A stretch of 42,955 nt of DNA from GCA-020343675 sp964462945 (GTDB taxonomy: Bacteria > Planctomycetota > Phycisphaerae > Sedimentisphaerales > Anaerobacaceae). This document shows, piece after piece, positions 28,950 to 38,293 of the stretch. The stretch's first letter is position 1; each line of letters opens with the position of its first letter. Where the stretch lies: the NCBI GenBank assembly GCA_964462945.1, contig CAYWZW010000047.1, forward strand, positions 1-42,955. The letters run 5' to 3'. The position numbers and the translations under genes are program-made. The notes beneath the pieces are model-generated. The model was not told the origin of the DNA and made no database searches. It saw nothing but the letters and a program-made list of their open reading frames with translations.

Positions 28950-31900
28950 CTATTTGCCGCACTTCAGATTTGCAAGCTGCTCCATTAATGCGTATCTCTG
29001 CGCCGCGTCCTGGCTGGCCAGCTTAATCAATTCCGCCGCTGCGTCCGGCTTTGATTCCTTCAGTGTTCGATAACGGTTTTCGCCGTACGCATACTCTTCA
29101 AAGTTGCCCGTGGGGCTCTTCGAATCAAGCTGCAGCGGATTCTTACCCTGCGCTTTGAGTCGCGGGTCGAATCTATAGAGCGGCCAATGCCCGCACGCAA
29201 CCGCCTTTTTCTGCTCCTCATAGCCTAACGTCATATTGATGCCGTGCGCGATGCAGTGCGTGTAGGCAATCACCAGCGAAGGTCCGGGGTAAGCTTCGGC
29301 TTCAACAAAGGCCTTGACGGTCTGATTAGTGTTGGCCCCCATCGCCACCTTCGCAACGTAGATGTTGCCGTAGGTCATCGCCAGCAGACCCAGATCCTTC
29401 TTGGGCGAGGGTTTGCCCGCCGCTGCGAACTTGGCTACCGCCGCTCGCGGCGTCGATTTCGACATCTGGCCGCCTGTGTTGGAATACACCTCCGTGTCCA
29501 AAACCAGCACATTGACATCGGCCCCGCTGGCCAGCACGTGGTCGAGCCCGCCGTATCCGATATCATAGGCCCAGCCGTCTCCGCCCATCGCCCAGACCGA
29601 CTTGCGAACAAGAAAATCGGCCAAATCCGATAGGTACCTGCACTCGTCGCACTTGCTCTTGGCACACTGCTTCCTCAGTTCCACGACCCGGGCCCTCTGC
29701 TGTTCAATGGCCCCATTCTCCGGGTCGTTGGTCAACGTTGCCTGGCGGATCTGCTCAGCCAGCTCCTTCTTGACACAGCCTTTCTCAGAAGCTTTCCCCA
29801 GCAGCTCCAGGGCCCGCTCCCTGAGTTTGTTGACCGTCAGCCGCATCCCCATGGCAAACTCGGCCGCGTCTTCAAACAGACTGTTGCTCCATGTCGGCCC
29901 TCTGCCATCCGTGCGTTTTGTGTATGGCGTCGTCGGCAGATTCCCGCCGTAGATCGACGAGCAGCCTGTGGCGTTTCCGATGTAAGCCCTGTCGCCGAAC
30001 AACTGCGTCAGCAGCTTGACGTACGCTGTCTCACCGCACCCGGCACAGGCGCCCGAGTACTCAAACAAAGGCTGAATCAACTGGCTGCCCTTGACGCTGG
30101 CCGTCTTGAAGAGGCTCGGATCGGTGTTCGGAATCGACAAGAAGTAGGCATAGTTCTCCCGCTCGGCGTCTCTGAGGGGCTCCTGTGTTCCCATGTTGAT
30201 GGCTTTTCGTCCGGTGGGCTTCTTGTTCTCGTCTTTTTCCTGTGCGGGACACGCCTGCACGCAGGCGCCACAGCCCGTGCAATCTTCCGGAGCCACCTGA
30301 ACGGTGAACTTCATACCCGCAAACTCCTTGCCTTTTGCATCGGCGGTCTTGAACGTCTCCGGAGCACCTTCAACATACTTCGGGTCGTACGCCTTGATTC
30401 GGATGGTCCCGTGCGGGCAGACGAAAGAGCACGTGCCGCACTGAATACAGACATCCGGCTCCCACACGGGGATACTCGTGGCGATGTTGCGCTTCTCGAA
30501 TTTTGTCGTGCCCGTCGGAAACTTGCCGTCGTCCGGCATTTTGCTTACCGGCAGCTTGTCGCCGTGGAACGCCATCAACTCGGCCGTAACCGCTCTGACA
30601 AACTCCGGGGCATCGTCGGGCACTACCTGCCGCATCTTTATTTTGCTCGTCACTTTGCCCGGCACCTTCACCTCATAGACTCTATCGAGCGCCGCATCGA
30701 CTGCGGCGTTGTTCATATCGACCACTTTCTGGCCCTTCTTGCCGTAGGTTTTTTGCGTTGCGTCCTTGATCGCTCCGATGGCTGTCTCGAGCGGGATGAT
30801 ATTGCTGATCTTGAAAAACGCGGTCTGCATGATTACGTTGATCCGGCCACCGAGACCAAGCTCGTGGGCAATGCCAAGGGCGTCGATAACGTAGAATTTG
30901 AGCTTCTTGTCGATGATCTGCTTCTGGACATCCTGCGGCAGCGTATCCCAGACTTCATCCGCTCCGTGACTGCTCGTCAGCAAGAATGTCGCCCCTTCGC
31001 GCGCCGGCGTGAGCATGTCAAACTGCTCCAGAAACGCCGGGTTGTGACACGCGACAAAATCGGCCGTTGTAATAAGGTAAGGCCGGCGAATCTCTTTCTT
31101 GCCGAACCGCAGGTGCGACACAGTCACCGCGCCGGCTTTCTTCGAATCATACACAAAGTAAGCCTGTGCGTAATTATCCGTCTCTTCGCCGATTATTTTG
31201 ATCGAGTTTCTGTTGGCGCCGACCGTTCCATCCGAGCCAAGACCATAGAACATGGCACGGAAAAGGTCCTTGCTCGGAATCTCAAAAGACTCATCGACCT
31301 CCAGGCTCGTGTTTGTCACGTCCTCGATAATGCCTGCGGTAAACTCATATTTCGGCTTTGCTGCGTCCAGATTATCAAACACCGCCTTGACCATAGCCGG
31401 CGTAAAGTCCTTCGAGCCAAGGCCGTATCGTCCGCCGACAATCAACGGATAATCCTTGAATGGCGCTTGGCCTTTGCCCATTGCTTCTCCAATTGCGGTT
31501 CGAACATTCAAATACAAAGGCTCGCCCAGCGAACCGGGCTCCTTCGTTCGGTCAAGCACGGCTATTTTCTCGGTCGTCTTGGGAAGCGCTCTGATGAAGT
31601 CCTCTATGCTAAACGGCTGGAACAGCCGTATCTTCACCACGCCGACCTTTTCGCCTTTCGATGTGAGGTATTCAACAGTCTCCTGGGTGGTATCGGCCGC
31701 CGACCCCATTACAACGATGACTTTTTCCGCATCCTTCGCCCCGACGTAGTCGAACAGATGGTACTTGCGCCCGACGATCTTGGCGAACTTGTCCATCGTC
31801 TCCTGAACGATTCGCGGGACGGCCAGATAATACTTGTTTACGGTCTCCCGGCCCTGAAAGTAAACATCCGGATTCTGGGCTGTGCCGCTAATCATCGGCC

Positions 31901-32534
31901 TGTCGGGCGTCAGGGCCCGCGCCCTGTGCCGGGCAACCAGCTCATCGTCGATCATCGCGCGCATATCGTCGAACGTCAACTGCTCAACCTTCTGCACCTC
32001 GTGGCTGGTGCGAAAACCGTCGAAGAAATGCAGGAACGGCACGCTCGATGCCAACGTCGCCTGTTGGACGATGAGGGCCATATCCATCGCCTCCTGGACG
32101 CTGCACGAGGCGAGCAGCGCAAAGCCGGTCTCCCGGCAGGTCATCACATCCGAATGGTCGCCGAATATCGAAAGGGCCTGACAGGCTAACGAACGAGCGG
32201 TGATATGAAACGCCGTCGGCAGCAGCTCGCCCGCGATCTTGTACATATTGGGAATCATCAGCAGAAGGCCCTGCGATGCCGTAAAAGTCGTCGTCAGGGC
32301 GCCCGTCGCCAGGGCACCGTGCACGGCCCCGGCCGCACCCGCTTCCGATTGCATTTCCGTAACCGAAGGGACTGTTCCCCAGATATTGCGCTCGCCTTTG
32401 GCCGTCTTTGCATCGGCGATCTCTCCCATCGGCGTGCTCGGCGTAATCGGGTATATCGCCACAACTTCGTTTGTCGCGTGGACCACATAAGCCGCAGCCT
32501 CGTTGCCGTCAATCGTCACCATGTCACGTTTCAT
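28950..32534 (-). CDS. nifJ: Pyruvate:ferredoxin (flavodoxin) oxidoreductase, single chain
   Basis: Oxidative decarboxylation of pyruvate to acetyl-CoA and CO2 with reduction of ferredoxin; cytoplasmic, oxygen-sensitive, central to fermentative metabolism. The 1194-residue chain has all fused domains. These are the pyrimidine-binding domain with YPITPSTPMGE (about 30), the TK-C-like domain II, the gamma domain (about 420-630), a two-cluster ferredoxin domain with CIQCGTCSFVCP and CTGCGACVQACP (about 690-760), the proximal-cluster region (ACAGCGE) and the ThDP/Mg site GDGWAYDIGYGGLDHVLASG…YSNTGGQ (about 990-1040). The start at 32534 has GGAG 5 nt upstream. It suggests an anaerobe, or at least anaerobic capacity. 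The small lipoprotein gene follows. Confidence 0.95.
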   Translation of the reverse strand: MKRDMVTIDGNEAAAYVVHATNEVVAIYPITPSTPMGEIADAKTAKGERNIWGTVPSVTEMQSEAGAAGAVHGALATGALTTTFTASQGLLLMIPNMYKIAGELLPTAFHITARSLACQALSIFGDHSDVMTCRETGFALLASCSVQEAMDMALIVQQATLASSVPFLHFFDGFRTSHEVQKVEQLTFDDMRAMIDDELVARHRARALTPDRPMISGTAQNPDVYFQGRETVNKYYLAVPRIVQETMDKFAKIVGRKYHLFDYVGAKDAEKVIVVMGSAADTTQETVEYLTSKGEKVGVVKIRLFQPFSIEDFIRALPKTTEKIAVLDRTKEPGSLGEPLYLNVRTAIGEAMGKGQAPFKDYPLIVGGRYGLGSKDFTPAMVKAVFDNLDAAKPKYEFTAGIIEDVTNTSLEVDESFEIPSKDLFRAMFYGLGSDGTVGANRNSIKIIGEETDNYAQAYFVYDSKKAGAVTVSHLRFGKKEIRRPYLITTADFVACHNPAFLEQFDMLTPAREGATFLLTSSHGADEVWDTLPQDVQKQIIDKKLKFYVIDALGIAHELGLGGRINVIMQTAFFKISNIIPLETAIGAIKDATQKTYGKKGQKVVDMNNAAVDAALDRVYEVKVPGKVTSKIKMRQVVPDDAPEFVRAVTAELMAFHGDKLPVSKMPDDGKFPTGTTKFEKRNIATSIPVWEPDVCIQCGTCSFVCPHGTIRIKAYDPKYVEGAPETFKTADAKGKEFAGMKFTVQVAPEDCTGCGACVQACPAQEKDENKKPTGRKAINMGTQEPLRDAERENYAYFLSIPNTDPSLFKTASVKGSQLIQPLFEYSGACAGCGETAYVKLLTQLFGDRAYIGNATGCSSIYGGNLPTTPYTKRTDGRGPTWSNSLFEDAAEFAMGMRLTVNKLRERALELLGKASEKGCVKKELAEQIRQATLTNDPENGAIEQQRARVVELRKQCAKSKCDECRYLSDLADFLVRKSVWAMGGDGWAYDIGYGGLDHVLASGADVNVLVLDTEVYSNTGGQMSKSTPRAAVAKFAAAGKPSPKKDLGLLAMTYGNIYVAKVAMGANTNQTVKAFVEAEAYPGPSLVIAYTHCIAHGINMTLGYEEQKKAVACGHWPLYRFDPRLKAQGKNPLQLDSKSPTGNFEEYAYGENRYRTLKESKPDAAAELIKLASQDAAQRYALMEQLANLKCGK

Positions 32535-32572
32535 AAATTCTCCACTTTTCATAAAATGCAAACCTGAAACAA

Positions 32573-32582
32573 CTTATACCAA
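32573..32582 (-). promoter_or_regulatory. Extended -10 promoter element for nifJ
   Basis: Minus strand TGG followed by TATAAG, ~40 nt before the nifJ ATG at 32534. The -35 position is poor. The same TTTGGTATAAG string forms the -10 element of the 6S-like RNA promoter. Confidence 0.5.
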
Positions 32583-32825
32583 AAAAGCCCTTCTCGGCAG
32601 GCTCTCGATTTGCACCGCGAACAGCGGCATAATCTGATGCCCACAGGCAATACAATCCGGCCGTATCGACCTTCGCTCCTTGCTTGGGGCACCGGAAATC
32701 ATTCTTATACAATCTTCCCCTGTATGAAGCAATACAAAATTCTCACAGACGGGAATTGTGCGATGAGGGAAAATCCGAGGCGCCGCCGAGAGCTGTGAAC
32801 CCGAGCCTCCTGATTGCACGAGACA

Positions 32826-33302
32826 CTATTGATCAAGACCAAAGAATTCGAGCCACTGTTTGGTCTCGCTTTCGCTGAGGCCCTGCCGTTTTGCCGCCGG
32901 CTCTCTGACGGGCCTCTTGCGGCTTAACTGCTTTTGAACATCCGTCCAGAAAACTTCCGACTTGACCGACGTCGCTCTTCTGGCGCGCGCCGCCTGCCGC
33001 AGTCTTCTATCGCTGCTGACGATGGTCAATCCTTTCGGGGCCGTACTCGCCCTTATCTTATCCTCGATTACCGTATCGGCGTCAGTTCCCGATCCGGCAA
33101 AAAAGACCTCCAGATTGCTTATGCTGTCAAATCCACTCTTGTCCAGCGGCCCCGTCCCATCGAAAACAATCTCACTCTTTTCACCCGTCAGCTTCAAATA
33201 TGTGCCCACAATCCTGCACAACTCAAGATCGCCGAGTACGTGCGCGTCCTCCTGCGTCTTGCTAATAGCGTACAACAGATTATGCCCGTCGATAATAAAC
33301 AT
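32826..33302 (-). CDS. YacP-like NYN-domain RNA-binding/nuclease protein
   Basis: A 158-residue member of the NYN_YacP family (PF05991; PIN-like fold). The acidic active-site residues are visible: MFIIDGHNLLYAI at the N-terminus, the central TDADTVIEDKIRAS and LTIVSSDRRLRQAAR. Bacillus YacP (Rae1) is a ribosome-associated mRNA endonuclease; this assignment by family only suggests an RNA-cleaving role. The C-terminal ~45 residues are basic and then acidic (ESETKQWLEFFGLDQ). It follows pyrC on the same strand by 69 bp and is likely the end of the pyr transcript; nifJ starts 291 bp further on with its own promoter element. Confidence 0.82.
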   Translation of the reverse strand: MFIIDGHNLLYAISKTQEDAHVLGDLELCRIVGTYLKLTGEKSEIVFDGTGPLDKSGFDSISNLEVFFAGSGTDADTVIEDKIRASTAPKGLTIVSSDRRLRQAARARRATSVKSEVFWTDVQKQLSRKRPVREPAAKRQGLSESETKQWLEFFGLDQ

Positions 33303-33371
33303 GGTCCATCATAGATTGTCCGAGGCCGCCCGGCCGTGAACTCGCAGCGAAAGACCGCCACAGAAAGGGTC

Positions 33372-34667
33372 TTAAGCCTCGAATCTTATTTCACCCCCAA
33401 CGATTGTTTTTTCGACCCTGCCTTTGACTTTCCAGCCGTGATAGGGGCAGTTTCGACTCTTGGAACAGAATGTGTTCACGTCGATGACGTATTCGGCGTC
33501 AGGGTCGATAATCGTCACGTCGGCCTGTTTGCCTTTGCTGAGCGTGCCCTTGTCGATGCCGATGATCCTGGCCGGCTTTTCCGTCATCAGGCGAATCAGG
33601 CCGGGCCAATCGAGGACGCCGGGTTCAACAAGGGCCTTGACGTAAAGACTTAACGCACATTCCAGCGATGCGATGCCAAATGGAGCGGCTAAGAATTCCA
33701 GCTCCTTTTCGCTCTGCAGATGCGGAGCATGGTCTGTCGCCAGCGCATCAATGAGTCCATCGGCAATCGCCTGCTTCAGAGCCTCGACGTCCTCAGCACG
33801 CCGCAGCGGGGGATTCACCTTGTAGTTGGTGTCATATTCGGCGCAGCATTCCTCCGTCAGAAGCAGATGATGCGGCGTTACCTCGCAGGTGACTGGCAGA
33901 GAATCTTTCCGGGCTGCCCTTATCAGATCGACAGATCCCGCCGTCGAAATGTGCTGGGCGTGATATCGGACCGGAGTCCTTCTGATAAGTTGGATATCGC
34001 GCCACAGCATGGCTTCTTCCGCCAACGGGTCTAACCCAGGCAAGCCCAATATGGTCGAATAATAGCCCGAATTCATCACGCCCTCGCCCGCGATACCGTC
34101 GTCCTGACAATGCTGAGCGATTACCACGTCGAACATGGCGGCATACTTGAGGGCTCGCAACATCACGGCGGGGTGCTGGACCCCCCTGCCGTCATCCGTG
34201 AAACCAACGGCTCCCGCTTCCGCCATGAATCCCATCTCCGCAAGCTCAACACCCTCAAGTCCCTTTGTGAGAGCCCCCATCGTGTAAACGTGCGTTTTCC
34301 TCGCCTGCCTGGCTTTTCGGTGGATGTATTCGACGTCGGTTTCATTCTCGATCGGGGGTTTGGTATTCGGCATGCAAACAACGGAGGTGAAACCCGCCGC
34401 AACCGCCGCTGCCGAGCCGCTTGCTATCGTTTCTTCTTCTTCGTCACCGGGCTCGCGGAAGTGAACATGGATGTCGATCAGACCGGGCGTTACCAGCTTG
34501 CCGGCGGCATCGATCACCCGGCACTCCGGAGTCTCCCGTATCGAGTCTTGCAGCTTCTCCCCGACCGCCTCAATCCTGCCATCAATGAGGAGCACATCAC
34601 ACTTTCGGTCGATTCCGTTCGCCGGGTCAAGGACCCGACCGTTTGTTATCAGGACTCCATTCTTCAT
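33372..34667 (-). CDS. pyrC: Dihydroorotase (class I)
   Basis: Cyclises N-carbamoyl-aspartate to dihydroorotate, step 3 of pyrimidine synthesis. The 431-residue amidohydrolase has the zinc-site HVHFREPG (about residues 65-72), NTKPP substrate region, GFTDDGRGV (the Asp of class I), VIAQHCQD, CEVTPHHL and the catalytic Asp in ALATDHAPH (about 300). The C-terminus closes the composite beta-domain (KGRVEKTIVGGEIRF). The ATG at 34667 is 36 bp after pyrB on the same strand, consistent with one pyrR-pyrB-pyrC operon; class I enzymes often associate with PyrB. Confidence 0.95.
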   Translation of the reverse strand: MKNGVLITNGRVLDPANGIDRKCDVLLIDGRIEAVGEKLQDSIRETPECRVIDAAGKLVTPGLIDIHVHFREPGDEEEETIASGSAAAVAAGFTSVVCMPNTKPPIENETDVEYIHRKARQARKTHVYTMGALTKGLEGVELAEMGFMAEAGAVGFTDDGRGVQHPAVMLRALKYAAMFDVVIAQHCQDDGIAGEGVMNSGYYSTILGLPGLDPLAEEAMLWRDIQLIRRTPVRYHAQHISTAGSVDLIRAARKDSLPVTCEVTPHHLLLTEECCAEYDTNYKVNPPLRRAEDVEALKQAIADGLIDALATDHAPHLQSEKELEFLAAPFGIASLECALSLYVKALVEPGVLDWPGLIRLMTEKPARIIGIDKGTLSKGKQADVTIIDPDAEYVIDVNTFCSKSRNCPYHGWKVKGRVEKTIVGGEIRFEA

Positions 34668-34703
34668 CGTTCACCGCTCACAGCGAAGTAACCTTTTTCA
34701 GAC

Positions 34704-35657
34704 TTACTGCGCTGCCGCCTGGTTGACCAGAAACAATGCCGCCATTCGCACGGCCAGACCATTTGTTACCTGCTCTAAGATAACGCTGTTTCGGCCGTCA
34801 GCCACTTCACTTTCCATTTCCAGCCCCCGGTTGATCGGTCCTGGGTGCATCACCAGAATATCGGGCTTCGCTCGTTTCATACGTTCCACCGTCAGGCCGA
34901 AGTAATGCGAATACTCGCGTATGGAAGGAAAAGGATTGCCGCCAAGCCGCTCAAACTGAATCCTGAGCATATTGATCACGTCCACCTTGTCGATAATCTC
35001 GTCGAGGCAATAGCTGACCTTGACCGGCAATCGGCCTACCTGCGCCGGCATGAGCGTCGGCGGACCGACAAATGTCACTTCGGCGCCCAGCTTTGTCATC
35101 GCCCACATATCACTGCGGGCCACGCGCGAGTGCGCTATATCTCCGACAATGGCAATCTTCAAACCTTCGAGCGTGCCCCTGATCTTGCGAATTGTATAAA
35201 CGTCCAGAAGACCCTGTGTCGGATGCTCGCAGAACCCGTCGCCGGCATTGACCACAGAGGCGTTTATATTTCTGCTCAGGAACCTCGGCGCCCCGCCGGC
35301 ACTATGCCGCACGACGACAATATCGATTCCCATCGCCTCCAGATTCCTGGCCGTATCCAGCAGTGTTTCACCCTTGCTGACCGAACTGTCCTTCCTGGTG
35401 AATTCTATGATATCGGCGCTCAATCGGCTTGCCGCCAGGGCAAAGCTGGTTCGCGTTCGCGTGCTGTCTTCAAAAAACAGATTCACAACAACCTTGCCGC
35501 GCAAAGGCGGTGCTTTCTTGACCGAGCGGGTACTTACCTGTTCGAACCCCTGAGCGGTATCAAGGATGTAGGTAATCTCTTCGTCGCTGAGCTCGCGCAG
35601 CCCGAGCAAGTGCTTTCGCTGCCACTTGAATAGCTTACTTTTCCTTATCGGTGCCAT
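34704..35657 (-). CDS. pyrB: Aspartate carbamoyltransferase catalytic chain
   Basis: Carbamoyl phosphate plus aspartate to carbamoyl-aspartate, step 2 of pyrimidine synthesis. The 317-residue protein carries the carbamoyl-phosphate loop FFEDSTRTRTSFALAA (about 61-76), the KGETLLDTARN loop, HPTQGLLDVYTI (about 145) and the C-terminal HPGPINRGLEMESEVAD. No pyrI regulatory subunit is nearby, so regulation is expected through PyrR. Starts 29 bp after the pyrR stop. Confidence 0.95.
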   Translation of the reverse strand: MAPIRKSKLFKWQRKHLLGLRELSDEEITYILDTAQGFEQVSTRSVKKAPPLRGKVVVNLFFEDSTRTRTSFALAASRLSADIIEFTRKDSSVSKGETLLDTARNLEAMGIDIVVVRHSAGGAPRFLSRNINASVVNAGDGFCEHPTQGLLDVYTIRKIRGTLEGLKIAIVGDIAHSRVARSDMWAMTKLGAEVTFVGPPTLMPAQVGRLPVKVSYCLDEIIDKVDVINMLRIQFERLGGNPFPSIREYSHYFGLTVERMKRAKPDILVMHPGPINRGLEMESEVADGRNSVILEQVTNGLAVRMAALFLVNQAAAQ

Positions 35658-35686
35658 GCACGTCGTATTCCACAGCTTCCATACCG

Positions 35687-36214
35687 TTATTCGATGACAA
35701 CCTCGTCCTTTCCATCCGACTCGACGAGATTGACCTGCACGAATTGTCCGGGGGCAGCATCGGTTTTGTAGCCGGCGTAGTCCGCTTGTATCGGCAGTTC
35801 CCTGCCGGCCCTGTCAACAAGAACCGCCAGTTTTATCACCCTGGGCCTGCCCAAGTCGATGAGGGCATCCATTGCCGCTCGCGTGGACCGGCCGGTATAA
35901 AGAACATCATCGACCAGAATGATGACCCTGTCATCAATGCCGAACCCGATTTCGGTGGTCCGGACCTGCGGCTGGGCCGTACCCTGGGGTGAATTCAGAT
36001 CGTCGCGGTAAAGCGTAATGTCCAAAGTTCCGCACGGAACGTCTTTGTCAAGCGCCTGCGACAATCTCGCTGACAGCCGCTGAGCAAGGACTTCTCCCCT
36101 GCTGCGAATGCCTATCACCGCGATATCCAGGTCGTCAGGTGCATCTGAGACAATCTGATCTGTCAAATCACTGAGAACTTGCTCAATTTGTGTGGAATCC
36201 AGGATTACTTTCAT
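35687..36214 (-). CDS. pyrR: PyrR: pyrimidine operon regulator / uracil phosphoribosyltransferase
   Basis: A bifunctional RNA-binding regulator of pyr genes with weak uracil phosphoribosyltransferase activity. The 175-residue chain has the typical LDITLYRDDL, the PRPP-binding VILVDDVLYTGRSTRAAMDAL (about 95-115) and the C-terminal VNLVESDGKDEVVIE. The start at 36214 is MKVIL; a TTG frame-start at 36226 lacks spacing for a ribosome site. Its own promoter (36258-36286) gives a leader of only ~37 nt, with a small AGCC/GGCT hairpin but no terminator/antiterminator pair, so the classical Bacillus attenuation layout is absent. Control by blocking translation is possible. Confidence 0.93.
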   Translation of the reverse strand: MKVILDSTQIEQVLSDLTDQIVSDAPDDLDIAVIGIRSRGEVLAQRLSARLSQALDKDVPCGTLDITLYRDDLNSPQGTAQPQVRTTEIGFGIDDRVIILVDDVLYTGRSTRAAMDALIDLGRPRVIKLAVLVDRAGRELPIQADYAGYKTDAAPGQFVQVNLVESDGKDEVVIE

Positions 36215-36257
36215 AATTAGAACCAACCTTGAGCCAAAGCGGCTTCAGTATTGCCTG

Positions 36258-36286
36258 ACTATAGCACGCCCGACCGATAAACGCAA
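36258..36286 (-). promoter_or_regulatory. pyrRBC operon promoter
   Basis: Minus strand TTGCGT (36281-36286), 17-bp spacer, TATAGT (36258-36263). The start is near 36251, 37 nt before the pyrR ATG. Confidence 0.8.
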
Positions 36287-36366
36287 GATTTCCCCGCAAG
36301 TTTACAAAAACGGCTCTTACCAGCACCGCGAATCGCTAAATTATGAGAACCGCCGGTATAATTTGC

Positions 36367-36395
36367 TTGAAAACGACGGCCTTTTATAGTATCAT
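36367..36395 (+). promoter_or_regulatory. Promoter of the exported-protein genes
   Basis: TTGAAA (36367-36372), 17-bp spacer, TATCAT (36390-36395). An overlapping alternative is TTGCTT-16-TATAGT. The start near 36402 gives a ~100-nt leader to the GTG at 36502. It is divergent from the pyr promoter, 80 bp away. Confidence 0.75.
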
Positions 36396-36501
36396 AATAG
36401 CAGAAATTCGGTGAGAAGAAAGTGTTTTTTGTTATGGAGGCGGCAATTGGAAGGGTAGGTTCATTCCGCTTCGTTCTTCACGCCACCTCAGGGGTTGTAG
36501 A

Positions 36502-38271
36502 GTGATACAAACGACCAAGGAAAAGTATCTATCCCGCCTGGCAGCGTGCCTGGCAGTAGCGCTTGGCCCGGCCGTGATCATTGCCAGAGCCGACGGTCCG
36601 CAGGCCAGCAACATTCTCCAGCCGCAGGGACTCAAACATAGCGGAATCTATGCCCTGCGGCAGATAGACCCGAGCCTGACGGGCGCCGGCGTAAAATTCG
36701 CCCTGGTTTGCCGCAGTTTTACATATATCGACGACGAGCCACAAAACGATTACCGGCCTGCAACCGGGCACAACTGTTTTAGAACGAGCCAATTCACCTT
36801 CCGCGACCAGGCTCCGTTATCCGCGGGTACCTCACCACATTCGACGGCTGTCTGCTCCATATTACTCGGCGAGGACGCAGGTGCATTTTACCCGGAGATT
36901 GGGCCGTTTTACTACCAGGGCGCAGCACCGCAAGCGACGGCCGAGGTGTACGAGTTTCTGTCTTTTTTGACCAACAACGTGTTTTACCACAGACCCCCGG
37001 ATGCAGATATCATTACCGCCAGTTGGGGCAGCCAGTTCGAAGACTGGTGGACAAGGGGCATTGAATCATTGGTAGAGCACTATGGCGTCGTCGTGGTGGC
37101 CAGTATAGGCAACGGCGCCGAGGTCCAGAACCCTGTCTTTTACCCCGGTGCAGGGTCAAATGTCATCGGGGTGGGCGTCGTGGACTCCGTAAATGCCGCT
37201 GACCCTGCGATCAATCTGGCCAATTTTGCCTTGGCTTGCCCGGAACATTCGAGTTCGGGCCCGACCGCCAACGGTCGGTGCAAGCCCGACATCGTCGCTC
37301 CCGGCAATTGCCTCGCCGCTCAGGTAGATGAGCCCAACCGCTATGAGCCCGTCGGCAACTGGTCAAGCTTCTCGACGCCGGTAGTGGCCGGAGCGGTCGG
37401 CCTGCTCGTTCAGAAGGCCAAGCAGGACCCACAACTGAATTCCGCTGTTTCGCCGAATGGTGGAAATTGTGTTATCAAGGCGATTCTGCTGAATTCCGCC
37501 ACGAAACTCCCCTACTGGCATAAGGGCCGACTCCAAACCGATGATGATCACGCCGTGCCTCTGGACTACATGCAGGGAGCCGGCATGCTAAACGCAGTCG
37601 GGGCCTACAATCATCTGGTTGCCGGACCGAACAAACCGGGCAGCATTCCGACAACCGGTTGGGATTTGAACCTGCTGGATAAACGCCAAACTTCAGAAAA
37701 CGCATACAGAATCACGCTCCAGGAGCCTGCTGAAAAATTCATTACGGCAACAGTCGTCTGGAACAGGCATTATGCCACCAAGTATCCTTTTGAGGCAACA
37801 CCCAATAAAGATAGTAACCTTCGACTTGAACTCTGGGCCGGGGACCCGGACAACTCCAGGAACGGTTATCTGCTTGATTACAGTGACAGCAGCGTTGATA
37901 ATGTTGAGCACATTCACGCCGCCGCAGACCCCGGCTACAGGAGCTATACGATTATCATTTCTTTCAGCGATATTGAGAATCAGCAGGAATCGGCGTTGAG
38001 CCAGCGCTATGGCGTGGCCTGGAACGTCAGCGACAGACAGGGGACTGACAGTATCTTGTGGTATGATCTAAATGCAGACGGCATCGTGAATGAATCAGAT
38101 TATGTCATTATGCTTAATAACCTGGTGAGCAGCGGCAAATCGCCGGAAAGTTATCTCCTCGGCGATGTCAAGCCCGATGGCTTGATTGACGCCCGCGATC
38201 TGGAAGTCCTTTTAGAGCACAACAATCGCCAAGCTGACTGGCGCACTAAACCAGAATTTAAGCCCGAATAA
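36502..38271 (+). CDS. Subtilisin-like (S8) exported protein with dockerin repeats, catalytic Asp missing
   Basis: A 589-residue exported protein starting at GTG with AGGGG 7 nt upstream. A signal peptide (about 10-30) precedes an S8 fold. His113 (SPHSTAVCSILLG), Asn204 (ASIGNG) and Ser289 (WSSFSTPVVAGAVGLL) align with the catalytic His, oxyanion Asn and nucleophilic Ser. At the usual V-I-D-T-G position the sequence reads ALVCRS, so the catalytic Asp is replaced by Cys70 (Asp77/78 lie nearby but out of register). A beta-rich domain follows (~380-510). Two dockerin-type EF-hand repeats close the protein (DLNADGIVNESDYVIML, DVKPDGLIDARDLEVLL; ~520-585). In Planctomycetota such repeats occur without cellulosomes and may act as surface or sorting modules. 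It is either an inactive protease or one with altered chemistry. Confidence 0.88.
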   Translation: MIQTTKEKYLSRLAACLAVALGPAVIIARADGPQASNILQPQGLKHSGIYALRQIDPSLTGAGVKFALVCRSFTYIDDEPQNDYRPATGHNCFRTSQFTFRDQAPLSAGTSPHSTAVCSILLGEDAGAFYPEIGPFYYQGAAPQATAEVYEFLSFLTNNVFYHRPPDADIITASWGSQFEDWWTRGIESLVEHYGVVVVASIGNGAEVQNPVFYPGAGSNVIGVGVVDSVNAADPAINLANFALACPEHSSSGPTANGRCKPDIVAPGNCLAAQVDEPNRYEPVGNWSSFSTPVVAGAVGLLVQKAKQDPQLNSAVSPNGGNCVIKAILLNSATKLPYWHKGRLQTDDDHAVPLDYMQGAGMLNAVGAYNHLVAGPNKPGSIPTTGWDLNLLDKRQTSENAYRITLQEPAEKFITATVVWNRHYATKYPFEATPNKDSNLRLELWAGDPDNSRNGYLLDYSDSSVDNVEHIHAAADPGYRSYTIIISFSDIENQQESALSQRYGVAWNVSDRQGTDSILWYDLNADGIVNESDYVIMLNNLVSSGKSPESYLLGDVKPDGLIDARDLEVLLEHNNRQADWRTKPEFKPE

Positions 38272-38293
38272 CTTTCATACATCAAAAGATTCC

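Noticed and set aside
30411..32189. 592-codon plus-strand frame inside nifJ
   Set aside because: Fully antisense to the pyruvate:ferredoxin oxidoreductase, which has all motifs; the antisense product is basic, His/Arg-rich and has no recognisable domain.
32574..32760. Zinc-ribbon-like phrases (CPKQGAKV, CIACGHQ) in two minus-strand frames before nifJ
   Set aside because: They are in different frames, the first lacks its second Cys and there is no start with a ribosome site; chance or a very old remnant, too weak to call.
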